Below, piece after piece: positions 27,551 to 41,008 of a DNA stretch of 64,000 nt. Made by a program: the position numbers and the translations under genes. Every line of letters begins with the position of its first letter. The stretch's first letter is position 1. This DNA is from Caballeronia catudaia (lineage in GTDB: Bacteria > Pseudomonadota > Gammaproteobacteria > Burkholderiales > Burkholderiaceae): NCBI RefSeq assembly GCF_001544755.2, contig NZ_FCOF02000007.1, forward strand, positions 1 to 64,000, given 5' to 3'. The notes beneath the pieces were generated by a model. That model had not been told where the DNA came from. It saw nothing but the letters and a program-made list of their open reading frames with translations, and ran no database searches.

Positions 27551-28752
27551 CAGTTGTAGGAAAGGCCCATCGTCTCGCGCACGTCGCGCATCGTTTCGGT
27601 GGCGAACTTGCGGGCCTTGTCGCAGCCGTCCGCGACGATCGCGCGCAACAGCGACGGATCGTCCATGTACTTCTGCGCGCGCTCGAGCATGGGCTGCTGC
27701 TCGCGCAGGATGCCTTCGATCACCGGCTGCTTGCATTCCAGACAACCGATGCCCGCGCTGCGGCAGCCCTTCTGCACCCACTTGTGCGTCTCTTCGTCGG
27801 TGTAGACCTCGTGCAGCTTCCACACCGGGCACTTGTCCGGATCGCCCGGATCGGTGCGGCGCACGCGCGCCGGGTCGGTCGGCATCTTGCGGACTTTCTG
27901 CTCGATGGTCGCGGCATCTTCACGCAAGCCGATGGTGTTGCCGTAGGACTTCGACATCTTCTGACCGTCGAGGCCCGGCATGCGCGACGCTTCCGTCAGC
28001 AACACCTGCGGCTCGACCAGAATGATCTTGCGCGAGCCTTCCAGATAGCCGAAAAGCCGCTCGCGGTCATTCATCGACAGGCTTTGCGATTCCTGCAGCA
28101 TCGCGCGGGCTTGTTCGAGCGCTTCGTCGTCGCCTTCCTGCTGATACGCGACGCGCAGTTCGTGATACAGCTTCGAGCGCTTGCCGCCGAGTTTTTTCGC
28201 GGCTTCCATCGCTTTTTCCTCGAAGCCCGGCTCGCGGCCATAAAGATAGTTGAAGCGGCGTGCGATCTCGCGCGTCATTTCGACGTGCGGCACCTGATCC
28301 TCGCCGACCGGCACCAGCGACGCGCGGTACAGGAGAATGTCCGCCGCCATCAGCACCGGATAGCCGAGGAAGCCGTACGTATCGAGATCCTTTTCCTTCA
28401 GCTTCTCGATCTGCTCCTTGTAGGTCGGCACGCGTTCGAGCCAGCCGAGCGGCGTGCCCATGCCGAGCAGCAGCGACAGCTCGGCGTGCTCCGGCACGCG
28501 GCTCTGGATGAAGAGCGTGGCCTGCGCCGGATCGATGCCCGACGCCAGCCAGTCGATGAGCACCTCCCAGACGCTTTTCTCGATGACCTCGGGCGTCTCG
28601 TAGTGCGTCGTGAGCGCGTGCCAGTCGACCACCGCGAAGAAGCACGGGTACTCGGACTGCAGCCGCACCCAGTTTTTCAGCACGCCGTGATAGTGGCCGA
28701 GATGCAGCGACCCGGTGGGCCGCATGCCGGAGAAGATACGGTCAGGGAACAT
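27550..28752 (-). CDS. trpS: Tryptophanyl-tRNA synthetase with cysteine motif
   Basis: The 400-residue class I synthetase charges tRNA-Trp. The HIGH-type motif is HLGH at 17-20 and the KMSKS loop is at 265-269. It is about 65 residues longer than E. coli TrpRS: an insert at 180-235 precedes KMSKS, and cysteines C308, C330, C337 and C340 form a C-x21-C-x6-C-x2-C pattern near the anticodon-binding domain. A nearly identical spacing binds a 4Fe-4S cluster in Thermotoga TrpRS, so a cluster is plausible here. It ends in an overlap with the methyltransferase gene. Confidence 0.95.
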   Translation of the reverse strand: MFPDRIFSGMRPTGSLHLGHYHGVLKNWVRLQSEYPCFFAVVDWHALTTHYETPEVIEKSVWEVLIDWLASGIDPAQATLFIQSRVPEHAELSLLLGMGTPLGWLERVPTYKEQIEKLKEKDLDTYGFLGYPVLMAADILLYRASLVPVGEDQVPHVEMTREIARRFNYLYGREPGFEEKAMEAAKKLGGKRSKLYHELRVAYQQEGDDEALEQARAMLQESQSLSMNDRERLFGYLEGSRKIILVEPQVLLTEASRMPGLDGQKMSKSYGNTIGLREDAATIEQKVRKMPTDPARVRRTDPGDPDKCPVWKLHEVYTDEETHKWVQKGCRSAGIGCLECKQPVIEGILREQQPMLERAQKYMDDPSLLRAIVADGCDKARKFATETMRDVRETMGLSYN

Positions 28753-28756
28753 GATG

Positions 28757-29422
28757 TTATGGGAATAGTGAAGCGAGGGGATTCAGGATGGCCGACACCG
28801 CCGAATAGCCGACATGCACGAGCGGCCCGAGCCAGAAGCGCGTCAGCACGCCCGTGACTACGAGCGCCATCACGATGAAGAAGCCGTACGGTTCGAGCTT
28901 CGAGAACGCGATCGACGCGCGCACCGGCAGAAGCGCCATGACGACCCGTCCGCCGTCGAGCGGCGGCAGTGGGAAGAGATTGAGCACGCCGAGCACGAGA
29001 TTCACACTGATGCCCGCCTGCGCCATGCCTGTGAAGAATGGCTCATCGACGTGATAGGCCCTGAGCAGAACGAACACGACGCCCCAGACGATCGCCTGTA
29101 CGAAGTTGCTGCCGGGGCCGGCCGCGGCGACCCACAGACTGCCCCAGCGCGGATTGCGCAGATTGCCGAACGCCACCGGCACGGGCTTCGCGTAGCCGAA
29201 CATGAATGCGCCGCTCGTCACGAAATACAGGACGATCGGAATCACGATCGTGCCGATCGGGTCGATGTGACGCATCGGGTTCATGGAAACGCGGCCCAGT
29301 ACGTAGGCCGTGTTGTCGCCGAGCAGCCGGGCGGCATAGCCATGCGCGGCCTCGTGCAGCGTGATCGCGAAGATCACCGGGAGCGCGTAGACCGCGATGG
29401 TTTGTATCAGGGAAGGATCCAT
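28757..29422 (-). CDS. Site-2 protease family zinc metalloprotease (M50)
   Basis: This is a 221-residue integral membrane protease with HEAAH at residues 23-27 in the first helix and a distal NLFPLPPLDGGRV motif supplying the third zinc ligand. About five hydrophobic segments are visible. It is of the compact type (no PDZ domain), distinct from RseP. Its substrates are unknown. It lies 4 bases upstream of trpS on the same strand, a coupling common in Burkholderia. Confidence 0.92.
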   Translation of the reverse strand: MDPSLIQTIAVYALPVIFAITLHEAAHGYAARLLGDNTAYVLGRVSMNPMRHIDPIGTIVIPIVLYFVTSGAFMFGYAKPVPVAFGNLRNPRWGSLWVAAAGPGSNFVQAIVWGVVFVLLRAYHVDEPFFTGMAQAGISVNLVLGVLNLFPLPPLDGGRVVMALLPVRASIAFSKLEPYGFFIVMALVVTGVLTRFWLGPLVHVGYSAVSAILNPLASLFP

Positions 29423-29554
29423 AGGGCGTTATTGTATCAAGCAGGCAGGTCTCGACAGACGCGCGTGACGGGCCTGGGCGCGCACAATTTCGCCCTCGAC
29501 ATATGCCGGAACACGGATTCGGAAATTACGCCCGTGTGCGCAACTGCGCGGCGC

Positions 29555-30184
29555 CTACGCCGTGAGCCCGAACGGTTCGAGACTGCCTCTCCCCGCGCGC
29601 ACGAGCACTGGCTCCCCCGAAGAAAGATCGATCACCGTGGACGGCTCCGCCGGGCACGCCCCCGAATCGATGACGAGCTCGACCTGCTTTTCCAGCCGCT
29701 CGCGGATTTCTTCGGGATCGTTGAGCGGCTCGGCGTCGGGCGGCAGGATCAGCGTCGATGCGAGCAGCGGTTCGCCGAGCGCTTCCAGCAGATCGAGCGT
29801 GATCCGGTGATCCGGCACACGCAGGCCGATCGTCTTGCGCGACGGATGCGACAGCCGGCGCGGCACTTCTTTCGTCGCCTGCAACACGAACACGTAGGGC
29901 CCCGGCGTCACCGATTTGATCAGCCGGTATTGCTGGTTATCGACCATCGCGAAATTCGACAGCTCGGAGAGATCGCGCACGAGCAGCGACAGCAGTTGCT
30001 TGTCGTCGATGCCGCGGATGCGTCGCAATCGCTCGACCGCATCCTTGTCGTCGAGATGGCAGGCGAGCGCGTAGCTCGAATCGGTCGGCAATGCGACGAG
30101 TCCGCCGCCGCGGATGATCTCCGCGGCCTGATTCATGAGCCGCGGCTGCGGATTGTCCGGATGAATGCGAAAGAATTGAGACAT
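29555..30184 (-). CDS. YciO/YrdC-family protein (L-threonylcarbamoyladenylate synthase-like)
   Basis: This 209-residue protein has the YrdC fold with GGGLVALPTDSSYALAC (nucleotide site) near residue 28 and KTIGLRVPDH. It lacks the KxR...SxN tetrad pattern in full and is closer to YciO than to TsaC; YciO is a paralogue whose in vivo role remains unclear. It precedes the M50 protease and follows the PHP phosphatase gene on the minus strand; the same order is found in many betaproteobacteria. Confidence 0.87.
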   Translation of the reverse strand: MSQFFRIHPDNPQPRLMNQAAEIIRGGGLVALPTDSSYALACHLDDKDAVERLRRIRGIDDKQLLSLLVRDLSELSNFAMVDNQQYRLIKSVTPGPYVFVLQATKEVPRRLSHPSRKTIGLRVPDHRITLDLLEALGEPLLASTLILPPDAEPLNDPEEIRERLEKQVELVIDSGACPAEPSTVIDLSSGEPVLVRAGRGSLEPFGLTA

Positions 30185-30331
30185 GGCGACGCCTTATTGT
30201 TTCGATCGTTATCGAAAAGGCGGCGCGCGGCGCGGACCGCGCATGCCCACGCGCCTTCCCGGATGGTGCGTGCGGAAATACCGTTGATGCAAAGACCGTG
30301 CGCGCGCGGCAAAGATGCGCGCCGAGGGAGG

Positions 30332-31162
30332 CTAAAGCCAGCGCTCCCAGACGGGCGTGAGATCGTCGGGCAGCGGCGGAAGCTTGCCCAGATCGACGCG
30401 TCCTTCGCCCGCGCCGTGAAAGTCCGAGCCGCGCGATGCCTCGAAACCGTAGCGGCGCGCGACATCGGCATACTCGCGGTATTGATCGGGCGTGTGACTG
30501 CCCGTCACGACCTCGATCGCACGGCCGCCGAGCTGGATGAATTCGTCGAAGAGCGCGGCAAATTCGACCGGCGTGTAGTCGTAGCGGCCGGGATGCGCGA
30601 TGATCGGCTCGCCGCCCGCCTCCTTGATCCACTTCATCGCGTCCGCAAGCTTCGCCCAGCGATGACCGACGAAACCCGGCTTGCCGTCGCCGAGATAGCG
30701 CGCGAAGACGTCGGAAGTCGATTGCGCATAGCCCGCCTCCACGAGATAACGCGCGAAATGGGTGCGCGAGATCATGTCGGGATCGTCTGTGTAGCGCAGC
30801 GCGCCTTCATGGCAATTGGGAATGCCGATCGCGTCGAGCGCCTCGCCGATTGCCACGCCGCGCGCCGCGCGTCCGTTGCGCGTGGACGCGAGCCCGCAAA
30901 GCAGCGCTTCGTTGGCCGGATCGACGTTCATGCCGACGATATGCACCGTGCGCGAGGCCCACGTCACCGAGATCTCGACGCCCGCGAGGTAGCCCATGCC
31001 CAGCGCCTCGGCCGCCTTGCGCGCTTCGTCCTGCCCGCCCAGTTGATCGTGATCCGTGAGCGACCACAGCGTCACGCCGTTCGCATGCGCGCGCGCCGCG
31101 ACCTCGGCGGGCGCGAACTGGCCGTCGGACACGGTGGAGTGGCAATGCAGATCGGCGTTCAT
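30332..31162 (-). CDS. PHP-domain phosphoesterase (RNase AM / 3',5'-nucleotide phosphatase type)
   Basis: The 276-residue protein has a polymerase-and-histidinol-phosphatase domain with ADLHCHSTVSDG near the N-terminus, SLTDHDQLGG, VEISVTW and a GSDFHG motif at the end, all metal ligands. Homologues (YciV/TrpH, RNase AM) act on 5' ends of small RNAs and on 3',5'-bisphosphate nucleotides. It stands just upstream of the YciO-type gene, matching the E. coli yciV-yciO adjacency, and supports that assignment. Confidence 0.9.
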   Translation of the reverse strand: MNADLHCHSTVSDGQFAPAEVAARAHANGVTLWSLTDHDQLGGQDEARKAAEALGMGYLAGVEISVTWASRTVHIVGMNVDPANEALLCGLASTRNGRAARGVAIGEALDAIGIPNCHEGALRYTDDPDMISRTHFARYLVEAGYAQSTSDVFARYLGDGKPGFVGHRWAKLADAMKWIKEAGGEPIIAHPGRYDYTPVEFAALFDEFIQLGGRAIEVVTGSHTPDQYREYADVARRYGFEASRGSDFHGAGEGRVDLGKLPPLPDDLTPVWERWL

Positions 31163-31232
31163 CGTGGACTCTTGGGTTTCAATGACATTCTAACTGCAAC
31201 GGCATGACACGCAGGTTATGTAGTGCCTGCCT

Positions 31233-32117
31233 TCACGTGCAGAACGCTTCGACGAGCGCGGCAACGCGTTCCGGCTGATCGTGATGGATCATGTGGCCGG
31301 CGTCGTCGACGATTTCCTCGCGCCAGTCGGGAAAAGCGGCAAAGCGCGTCTTGAACTCCCCGACGGGCGTCTCACCCGCGAAAGCCGCGAGCGTCGGCGA
31401 ATCCTTCGCTTCGACGTGCAGCACCGGCGCCGCGACGCGCGCCCACGCCGCAGTGACCTCGTCCAGCCGGTACAACGTCGGTCCACGCAACTTGTGCGCC
31501 GGATCGGCGAGCAGATGGAAACGCCCGTCCGCTTCCTGGCGCGACCAGTGCTGCGCGAGATAGCGCGCGCGGGCGAGCGGCAGACGCGGATTCGTGCGGA
31601 TCAGCCGATCGGCGACTTCGTCGAGGCTCGCGTAGCTGCGCAGCGCAGGCGGCGCGCGCAGATCGTCGAGCCATTGCGCGAGACGCCCTGGCGATTGCGA
31701 CGCGCGCGTCGCCGGCAGACCGAAGCCTTCGAGGTCGACTACGCGGCGCACGCGCGAGGGCCGCACGCCCGCATAGAGCAGCGCCACGTTTGCGCCCATG
31801 CTGTGGCCGACGAGACTCACTGGCGCGCCCGGCGCGTAGTGGTCGAGCAGCACGTCGAGATCTGCGAGATAGTCGGGAAAGTAATAATAGCCGCCGCCCT
31901 TTTGCGCGACAGGCCAGTCGGACAGACCGAAGCCGCGTGCGTCGGGCGCGAGCACTTGCCAGTCACCAGCGAGCGCATCGACGACGAACTGGAACGACGC
32001 CGAAACGTCCATCCAGCCGTGCAGCATGAACAGCATGGGGGCGTCGGGCGGACCCCAGCGGCGCACGTGCAGACGCACGCCGTGCGCATCGATGAAATCG
32101 GAGCGCGATTCTTTCAT
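31233..32117 (-). CDS. Alpha/beta-fold hydrolase
   Basis: This 294-residue protein has the oxyanion-hole motif LHGWMD, the nucleophile elbow GHSMG (serine near residue 100) and a catalytic His in DDAGHMIHH. The start at 32117 has a weak GAGACG site; 32132 is an alternative adding five residues. The substrate cannot be told from sequence. It lies between the DUF455 and PHP genes on the same strand. Confidence 0.88.
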   Translation of the reverse strand: MKESRSDFIDAHGVRLHVRRWGPPDAPMLFMLHGWMDVSASFQFVVDALAGDWQVLAPDARGFGLSDWPVAQKGGGYYYFPDYLADLDVLLDHYAPGAPVSLVGHSMGANVALLYAGVRPSRVRRVVDLEGFGLPATRASQSPGRLAQWLDDLRAPPALRSYASLDEVADRLIRTNPRLPLARARYLAQHWSRQEADGRFHLLADPAHKLRGPTLYRLDEVTAAWARVAAPVLHVEAKDSPTLAAFAGETPVGEFKTRFAAFPDWREEIVDDAGHMIHHDQPERVAALVEAFCT

Positions 32118-32175
32118 GGTCACGTCTCGCATCGGTTGCGAAAAGATATGATCGTTCGATTATAGCGACGCTGCG

Positions 32176-33015
32176 CTACTTCGCATCGTCGAGGCCGGCG
32201 AGCGCGCGCAGTTCGGCCTCGTCGAAACCGGCGTCGCGACGCGCATCGAAGTTGAACGGCCCGCGCAGCTTCGGCGCGTGATATTGCTCCGCGAGGCGTT
32301 CGTAAGCCGGATGCGGATCGAGGCCTTGGCCATCGCAGAGAAAGCGGAACCAGCGATTGCCGATCAGCACATGGCCGATCTCATCGCGCAGGATCACATC
32401 GAGAATGGCCGCCGATGCGTGATCGCCCGCCTGCGCGAGACGCTTTCTGATGGGCGGCGATGCGTCCAGCCCGCGCGCCTCGAGTGTGCGCGGCACCAGC
32501 GCCATGCGCGCGAGCACGTCGCCGCGCGTGCGTTGCGCCATCTCCCAAAGGCCGTCGTGCGCCGGAAAATCGCCGTATGTATGCCCGAATTCGGCGAGGC
32601 GCGCGCTCAGGAGCGAAAAATGATGCGCTTCCTCCGCCGCCACTTTCAACCAGTCGAGATAAAACTGCGGCGGCATCGACGAGAAGCGCCACACGGCATC
32701 GAGGGCCAGGTTGATCGCGTTGAATTCGATGTGCGCGAGCGCGTGCAACAACACGGCGCGCCCCGCATCGGACTGCATGCTGCGGCGCTTCAGCGACGAC
32801 GGCGCGACGAGTTGCGGCCGCATGGGCCGGCCCGGCAAGTCGCCCGGCTCCTCGAACGTCGCGTCCGGATCGATGCGCTCAGGCGCCGCGCGCACCGCTT
32901 CCCACAACGCGCGGGCGTGCGCCGCCTTGAGCACGGGCGCGCGCTCGCGCAGGATGTCGAGCGACGCGCGACGCGCGCAGGTGCTGGCTTCGGGGAACAT
33001 CGCAGGGTCGTGCAT
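32176..33015 (-). CDS. DUF455 ferritin-like protein
   Basis: This 279-residue helical protein has two E-x2-H-like elements, HIEFNAINLALDA and EEAHHFSLL, and a later RDEIGHV, that together suggest a ferritin-like di-iron site. DUF455 members resemble the tRNA hydroxylase MiaE in fold, but their substrate is not established. It is divergent from the gamma-carbonic anhydrase gene, with the promoter region at 33016-33224 between them. Confidence 0.88.
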   Translation of the reverse strand: MHDPAMFPEASTCARRASLDILRERAPVLKAAHARALWEAVRAAPERIDPDATFEEPGDLPGRPMRPQLVAPSSLKRRSMQSDAGRAVLLHALAHIEFNAINLALDAVWRFSSMPPQFYLDWLKVAAEEAHHFSLLSARLAEFGHTYGDFPAHDGLWEMAQRTRGDVLARMALVPRTLEARGLDASPPIRKRLAQAGDHASAAILDVILRDEIGHVLIGNRWFRFLCDGQGLDPHPAYERLAEQYHAPKLRGPFNFDARRDAGFDEAELRALAGLDDAK

Positions 33016-33224
33016 CGAACTATCTCGGAAACGGCGTCGAACGCGGCAGTCCGGCGGACGGATGTCGCAAACAGCTAAAATAGTAATCCCGGTGAGCGTC
33101 GCAATCCGCGCAACGATCGTGCGGCGAAATCCGCCGCGCCGCTCCGGCAGGCGCGCATTTTAGCGCCGCCGGCCGCGGCGCGCCTCGCGTCCCATCCTCA
33201 CGACACCACGCCTCAGGAGACAAT

Positions 33225-33749
33225 GTGGCCATCTATAAACTCGGCGACGACGCCCCCACCATCCACGAAAGCGTGTTTCTCGCGGATACCGCGACCATCA
33301 TCGGCCGCGTGACGCTCGAGGAAAACGCGAGCGTCTGGCCCGCCGCCGCGCTGCGCGGCGACAACGAGCCGATCGTCGTCGGGCGCGGCAGCAACGTGCA
33401 GGAAGGCGCCGTGCTGCATGCGGACCCGGGCTTTCCTCTGACGATCGAAAACGATGTCACCGTCGGCCATCAGGCGATGTTGCACGGCTGCACGATCAAG
33501 GAAGGCTCGCTGATCGGCATTCAGGCCGTGGTCTTGAATGGTGCGGTGATCGGCCGCAACTGTCTGGTTGGTGCGGGCGCCGTCGTCACCGAAGGCAAGG
33601 TGTTCCCGGACAACACGCTGATTCTCGGCTCGCCCGCGAAGGCCGTGCGGGAAATCGGCGAGGCGGACATCGCCCGCATGCGCGCGGCCACGGCAAGTTA
33701 CGCCGACCGGCGCGAATACTACAAGGCGCAGCTCGTGCGCATCGGCTGA
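33225..33749 (+). CDS. Gamma-carbonic anhydrase family protein
   Basis: This 174-residue left-handed beta-helix protein of hexapeptide repeats has the His zinc-ligand region VGHQAMLHGC and LRGDNEPIVVG, like YrdA/CaiE-type gamma-carbonic anhydrases. The start is GTG 33225, preceded by a good CAGGAGA ribosome site. It lies 42 bases upstream of hslO on the same strand. Whether this member hydrates CO2 or is an acyltransferase-like relative cannot be decided. Confidence 0.92.
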   Translation: MAIYKLGDDAPTIHESVFLADTATIIGRVTLEENASVWPAAALRGDNEPIVVGRGSNVQEGAVLHADPGFPLTIENDVTVGHQAMLHGCTIKEGSLIGIQAVVLNGAVIGRNCLVGAGAVVTEGKVFPDNTLILGSPAKAVREIGEADIARMRAATASYADRREYYKAQLVRIG

Positions 33750-33791
33750 AGACCCGAAGAACGGGCAAGCCTCAACACCCAAGGAAAAGTT

Positions 33792-34742
33792 GTGAACGAC
33801 CAGTTGCAGAAATTCATGTTCAACGCGGCGCCCGTGCGCGGCGAGATCGTTTCGTTGCGCAGCACGTGGCAGGAAGTGCTCGCGCGCCGCGCCTATCCGC
33901 AGGCCGTGCGCAATGTGCTCGGCGAGATGATGGCTGCGTGCGCGCTGCTGTCGGCAAATCTCAAATTCGACGGCACGCTCGTCATGCAGATCTACGGCGA
34001 CGGCCCGGTGAAAATGCTGGTCGTGCAATGCAACTCGAACCTGTCGCTGCGCGCCACGGCGAAGCTCGCCGAAGGCGCGGAAGCCGAGCTCGAAAACGAG
34101 ATATCGCTCGCCAATCTGCTGAATCGGCACGGCCGGGGCCGCTGCGTCATCACGCTCGATCCCGCCGACAAGAAGCCGGGACAGCAGCCGTATCAGGGCA
34201 TCGTGCCGCTGTCGGGCGAGCATGGTCCGCTTTCGTCGATGGCTGAAGTGCTCGAGCACTACATGCACCATTCCGAGCAGCTCGACACGCGCCTGTGGCT
34301 CGCCGCGGACACGAATCGCGCCGTCGGCATGCTGCTGCAGAAGCTGCCGGGCGACGGCGGCATCGTCCCGCATCCGGGCGAACACGACGCCGACACCTGG
34401 CAGCGCGTGTGCCATCTCGGCAGCACGCTTTCGACCGAAGAATTGCTGAAGGAAGAGCCGGAGACGGTTTTCAAGCGCCTCTTCTGGCAGGAGAACGTGC
34501 AGCACTTCGAGCCGGCGGCGGCGCGTTTCCAGTGCACATGCTCGCGCGAGAAGGTCGGCGGCATGCTGAAGATGCTCGGCCGTGAAGAAGTCGACGGCGT
34601 GCTCGCGGAGCGCGGCGAGGTCGAAGTGCATTGCGAGTTCTGCAACCAGCGCTATGACTTCGACGCCGTCGATGTCGCGCAACTTTTTGTCGCAAAAGAA
34701 CTCTCACAAGGCGTGAGCCCGGCGCCGGGCCAGCGTCACTGA
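33792..34742 (+). CDS. hslO: Redox-regulated chaperone Hsp33
   Basis: Hsp33 is a holdase activated by oxidation plus heat. The 316-residue protein has the C-terminal zinc/redox switch C248-x-C250 and C281-x2-C284, all four cysteines in place. The start is GTG 33792 with an AAGGAAA ribosome site. The gamma-carbonic anhydrase gene immediately upstream is commonly next to hslO in betaproteobacteria. Confidence 0.96.
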   Translation: MNDQLQKFMFNAAPVRGEIVSLRSTWQEVLARRAYPQAVRNVLGEMMAACALLSANLKFDGTLVMQIYGDGPVKMLVVQCNSNLSLRATAKLAEGAEAELENEISLANLLNRHGRGRCVITLDPADKKPGQQPYQGIVPLSGEHGPLSSMAEVLEHYMHHSEQLDTRLWLAADTNRAVGMLLQKLPGDGGIVPHPGEHDADTWQRVCHLGSTLSTEELLKEEPETVFKRLFWQENVQHFEPAAARFQCTCSREKVGGMLKMLGREEVDGVLAERGEVEVHCEFCNQRYDFDAVDVAQLFVAKELSQGVSPAPGQRH

Positions 34743-34906
34743 GCGCGGCGCGAAGCCTTATCCGGCGGAGATGGCGTCGCGTTCATCGCGGCGCCGGAGG
34801 CATGGCGGATGATCGTCGCGCCCACCCGCGTCGGGTGTCTCGCGAGACCCGACGCACGCTATGATGAGAGTCTTGCTTAGTTGTCCGACCCGCTGGAGGT
34901 CGCAAA

Positions 34907-35257
34907 ATGAAACCCTCGACGTTCAACCGGAATCTCATGTCGTACGTCGCCGGCGCGGCGCTCCTCGCCGGCTGCGCGATGGACCCGCCCGGCCCTTCGC
35001 CGATCTATAGCCGTCTGCCGGACACGCCGCCGGCATTGCAACAGGCACTGACGCCGCAACAGCAGATGGAACGCTACAACGCCATCGACAAGCAGGCGCT
35101 GAACGAGTCGCAGCAGGCCGCCGCCGCGGGCAATGCCGCGAAGACGATGTCGCAGTTCTATGCGCCGATGCCAGTCTCGGTGTATGGCGGATATTCGAGC
35201 GGCGGCTGGGGCGGCCCGTACTGGGGCACGGGCGTCGGATTCGGCACCGCGTGGTAA
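34907..35257 (+). CDS. Small outer-membrane-type lipoprotein
   Basis: This 116-residue precursor has lipobox LAGC with the cysteine near residue 22. The mature part is Pro-rich at first, then Gln/Ala-rich (QQQMERYNAIDKQ), and ends in a Gly/Tyr/Trp-rich stretch (SSGGWGGPYWG). No known domain is recognised. It is preceded by a GGAGGT ribosome site and is followed by a strong terminator. Confidence 0.85.
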   Translation: MKPSTFNRNLMSYVAGAALLAGCAMDPPGPSPIYSRLPDTPPALQQALTPQQQMERYNAIDKQALNESQQAAAAGNAAKTMSQFYAPMPVSVYGGYSSGGWGGPYWGTGVGFGTAW

Positions 35258-35284
35258 GCGGGCCGGGCTTACGTCCGCAGAAAC

Positions 35285-35318
35285 AAAAATGGCGCGGTCG
35301 ATGACCGCGCCATTTTTT
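35285..35318. terminator. Bidirectional intrinsic terminator
   Basis: A perfect GGCGCGGTC/GACCGCGCC stem with a 3-base loop, extended by A-run and T-run on its two sides, separates the convergent lipoprotein and ftsB genes. Confidence 0.93.
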
Positions 35319-35342
35319 ATGCAGTTCGATAAAACCGCACCG

Positions 35343-35807
35343 CTATTGAGCCGCGCCCTGTTGCTTCTTCGCTTCAGCCGCCTTGTCCTTCTGCGCCTTC
35401 TTGTCCAGATCGCGCAACTCCTGCTTCGAGCGTGAGACGGGATTCGGCACCACGCGCAGCGGCGCCGCCGAGACCTGACCGCGCGTCGAGCCGTTCATCC
35501 CCGGCACATTCGCGGAATTGACCGGTGCGGTGGAATTCGGCGAGACGAACTGCACGAACACCTCGCTGTCCTTCACCATGCCCATTTCATAACGCGCGCG
35601 CTCTTCCACGGCGGCAGTGCCGCCTTGCAGGTCCTGCACTTCGCCCTGGACGCGCTCGTTGCGCAATCGCAGGTTCGTGTTCTTCTCCGTCTGCTGCGCA
35701 AGCTGCTGCTGCAATTCATGCACGCGCAGCCAGCCGCCATGCCCCCACCAGAGCGGGTATTGGATCGACACCAGCAACAGAATCAGAACGACAGTTACGA
35801 GCCGCAT
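35343..35807 (-). CDS. ftsB: Cell division protein FtsB (septum formation initiator)
   Basis: FtsB forms a complex with FtsL and FtsQ at the divisome. The 154-residue protein has an N-terminal membrane helix (residues 3-20), a leucine-zipper-like coiled coil (30-75) with [12 protein letters not shown], then a longer C-terminal extension rich in Ala, Lys and Gln compared with the 103 residues of E. coli FtsB. It lies downstream of eno on the same strand, the classic eno-ftsB order. Confidence 0.92.
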   Translation of the reverse strand: MRLVTVVLILLLVSIQYPLWWGHGGWLRVHELQQQLAQQTEKNTNLRLRNERVQGEVQDLQGGTAAVEERARYEMGMVKDSEVFVQFVSPNSTAPVNSANVPGMNGSTRGQVSAAPLRVVPNPVSRSKQELRDLDKKAQKDKAAEAKKQQGAAQ

Positions 35808-35919
35808 TCACGTAGCCGAAATAAGCGCAGCCCGGCGGCCTCGATTGACTTCGAGAACCGTGGGCCGCGGGCTTCAAAAGATGACTTAACGTCCTTTATC
35901 GACTAAAGCGGCAAAAGCT

Positions 35920-40113
<4,194 letters not shown>

Positions 40114-40168
40114 TCACCGGCCGCCCGTCAAGTCCCGCGCGCCTGCTTGCGCCCCTTTGAGCAGAATG

Positions 40169-40990
40169 TCACAGCGATGCCCGCATCGCTTTCAAGAGGC
40201 GCCGCACGGCGCGCGCGGTGTCGATCGGGCGCTCCATCGGGAAGAGATGGCTTCCTTCCATCCAGTCGAAATATTCTCCGGCGATGCGCCGCGTCATGCC
40301 GAGGCCCACCTGCCGCACTTCGCGCGACCGTGTCCCTGCGATGAAACCGACCGGCGCCGGCGCGCCGTGCGCAAGCCGCGCGCCGAGCGTATGCGGGAGC
40401 GTCCGGTAGATCAGGTATTCGACGTGACGATCGAACGCGAGCGCACGCGCGCCGTTAGCCTGACTCTGCGGAATGCCGAAGTCGATGTAGTCGGACAGCA
40501 TGCGCTCGTCCCAGCGCGCGAACGCGGGCTTCGCCAGGAAATGCCGCCATGCCTCGTCGCGGCTCGCCCAGCGCGTGCGGCGCTTCTTCGTCGCGGCGGC
40601 GGGCGACAGGCGCTCGTCGAGCCCGGTCCATTGCGTGACGCGCAGAAGGCCGCTCTTCCAGCCGGCGATCACCGGCGAGTCGAGCATCACGACGCCCTTC
40701 ACCCATTGCGGACGCTTCAGCGCCGCCATCATCGACAGATAGCCGCCGAGCGAATGCCCGACGAGCCACACTTTCGGATGATCGCCCCCCGCCTCGCGGC
40801 GGTAACGGCTCATGTCGTCGATGAGTTGATCGACGAGATACGGCCAGTCGCGCGTAACCGGAAAGCGTGCGTCATGGCCGAAGCGCTCGATGCTGCGAAT
40901 GTCGTAATCGTCGGAAAGCTCCGCGAAAATCGTGCGATACGTCGACGCCGGAAAGCCGTTCGCGTGCGAGAAATGGATGATGTCTTTCAA
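40169..40990 (-). CDS. Alpha/beta-fold hydrolase
   Basis: This 273-residue protein has HANGFPASTY (oxyanion hole), the nucleophile elbow GHSLGG (serine near residue 104) and a C-terminal SHLFPMERP His. It lacks a signal peptide. The specific ester substrate is unknown. It begins 18 bp after the comEC stop and so is probably the last gene of the lolC-lolD-tatD-comEC transcript. Confidence 0.87.
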   Translation of the reverse strand: MKDIIHFSHANGFPASTYRTIFAELSDDYDIRSIERFGHDARFPVTRDWPYLVDQLIDDMSRYRREAGGDHPKVWLVGHSLGGYLSMMAALKRPQWVKGVVMLDSPVIAGWKSGLLRVTQWTGLDERLSPAAATKKRRTRWASRDEAWRHFLAKPAFARWDERMLSDYIDFGIPQSQANGARALAFDRHVEYLIYRTLPHTLGARLAHGAPAPVGFIAGTRSREVRQVGLGMTRRIAGEYFDWMEGSHLFPMERPIDTARAVRRLLKAMRASL

Positions 40991-41008
40991 GCGGCTCCTT
41001 TACTTTTT

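Noticed and set aside
27319..28857. A 512-residue plus-strand frame
   Set aside because: It is antisense to trpS and methyltransferase and shows shadow composition.
28814..31207. A 797-residue plus-strand frame
   Set aside because: It covers three well-identified minus-strand genes and has no motif of its own.
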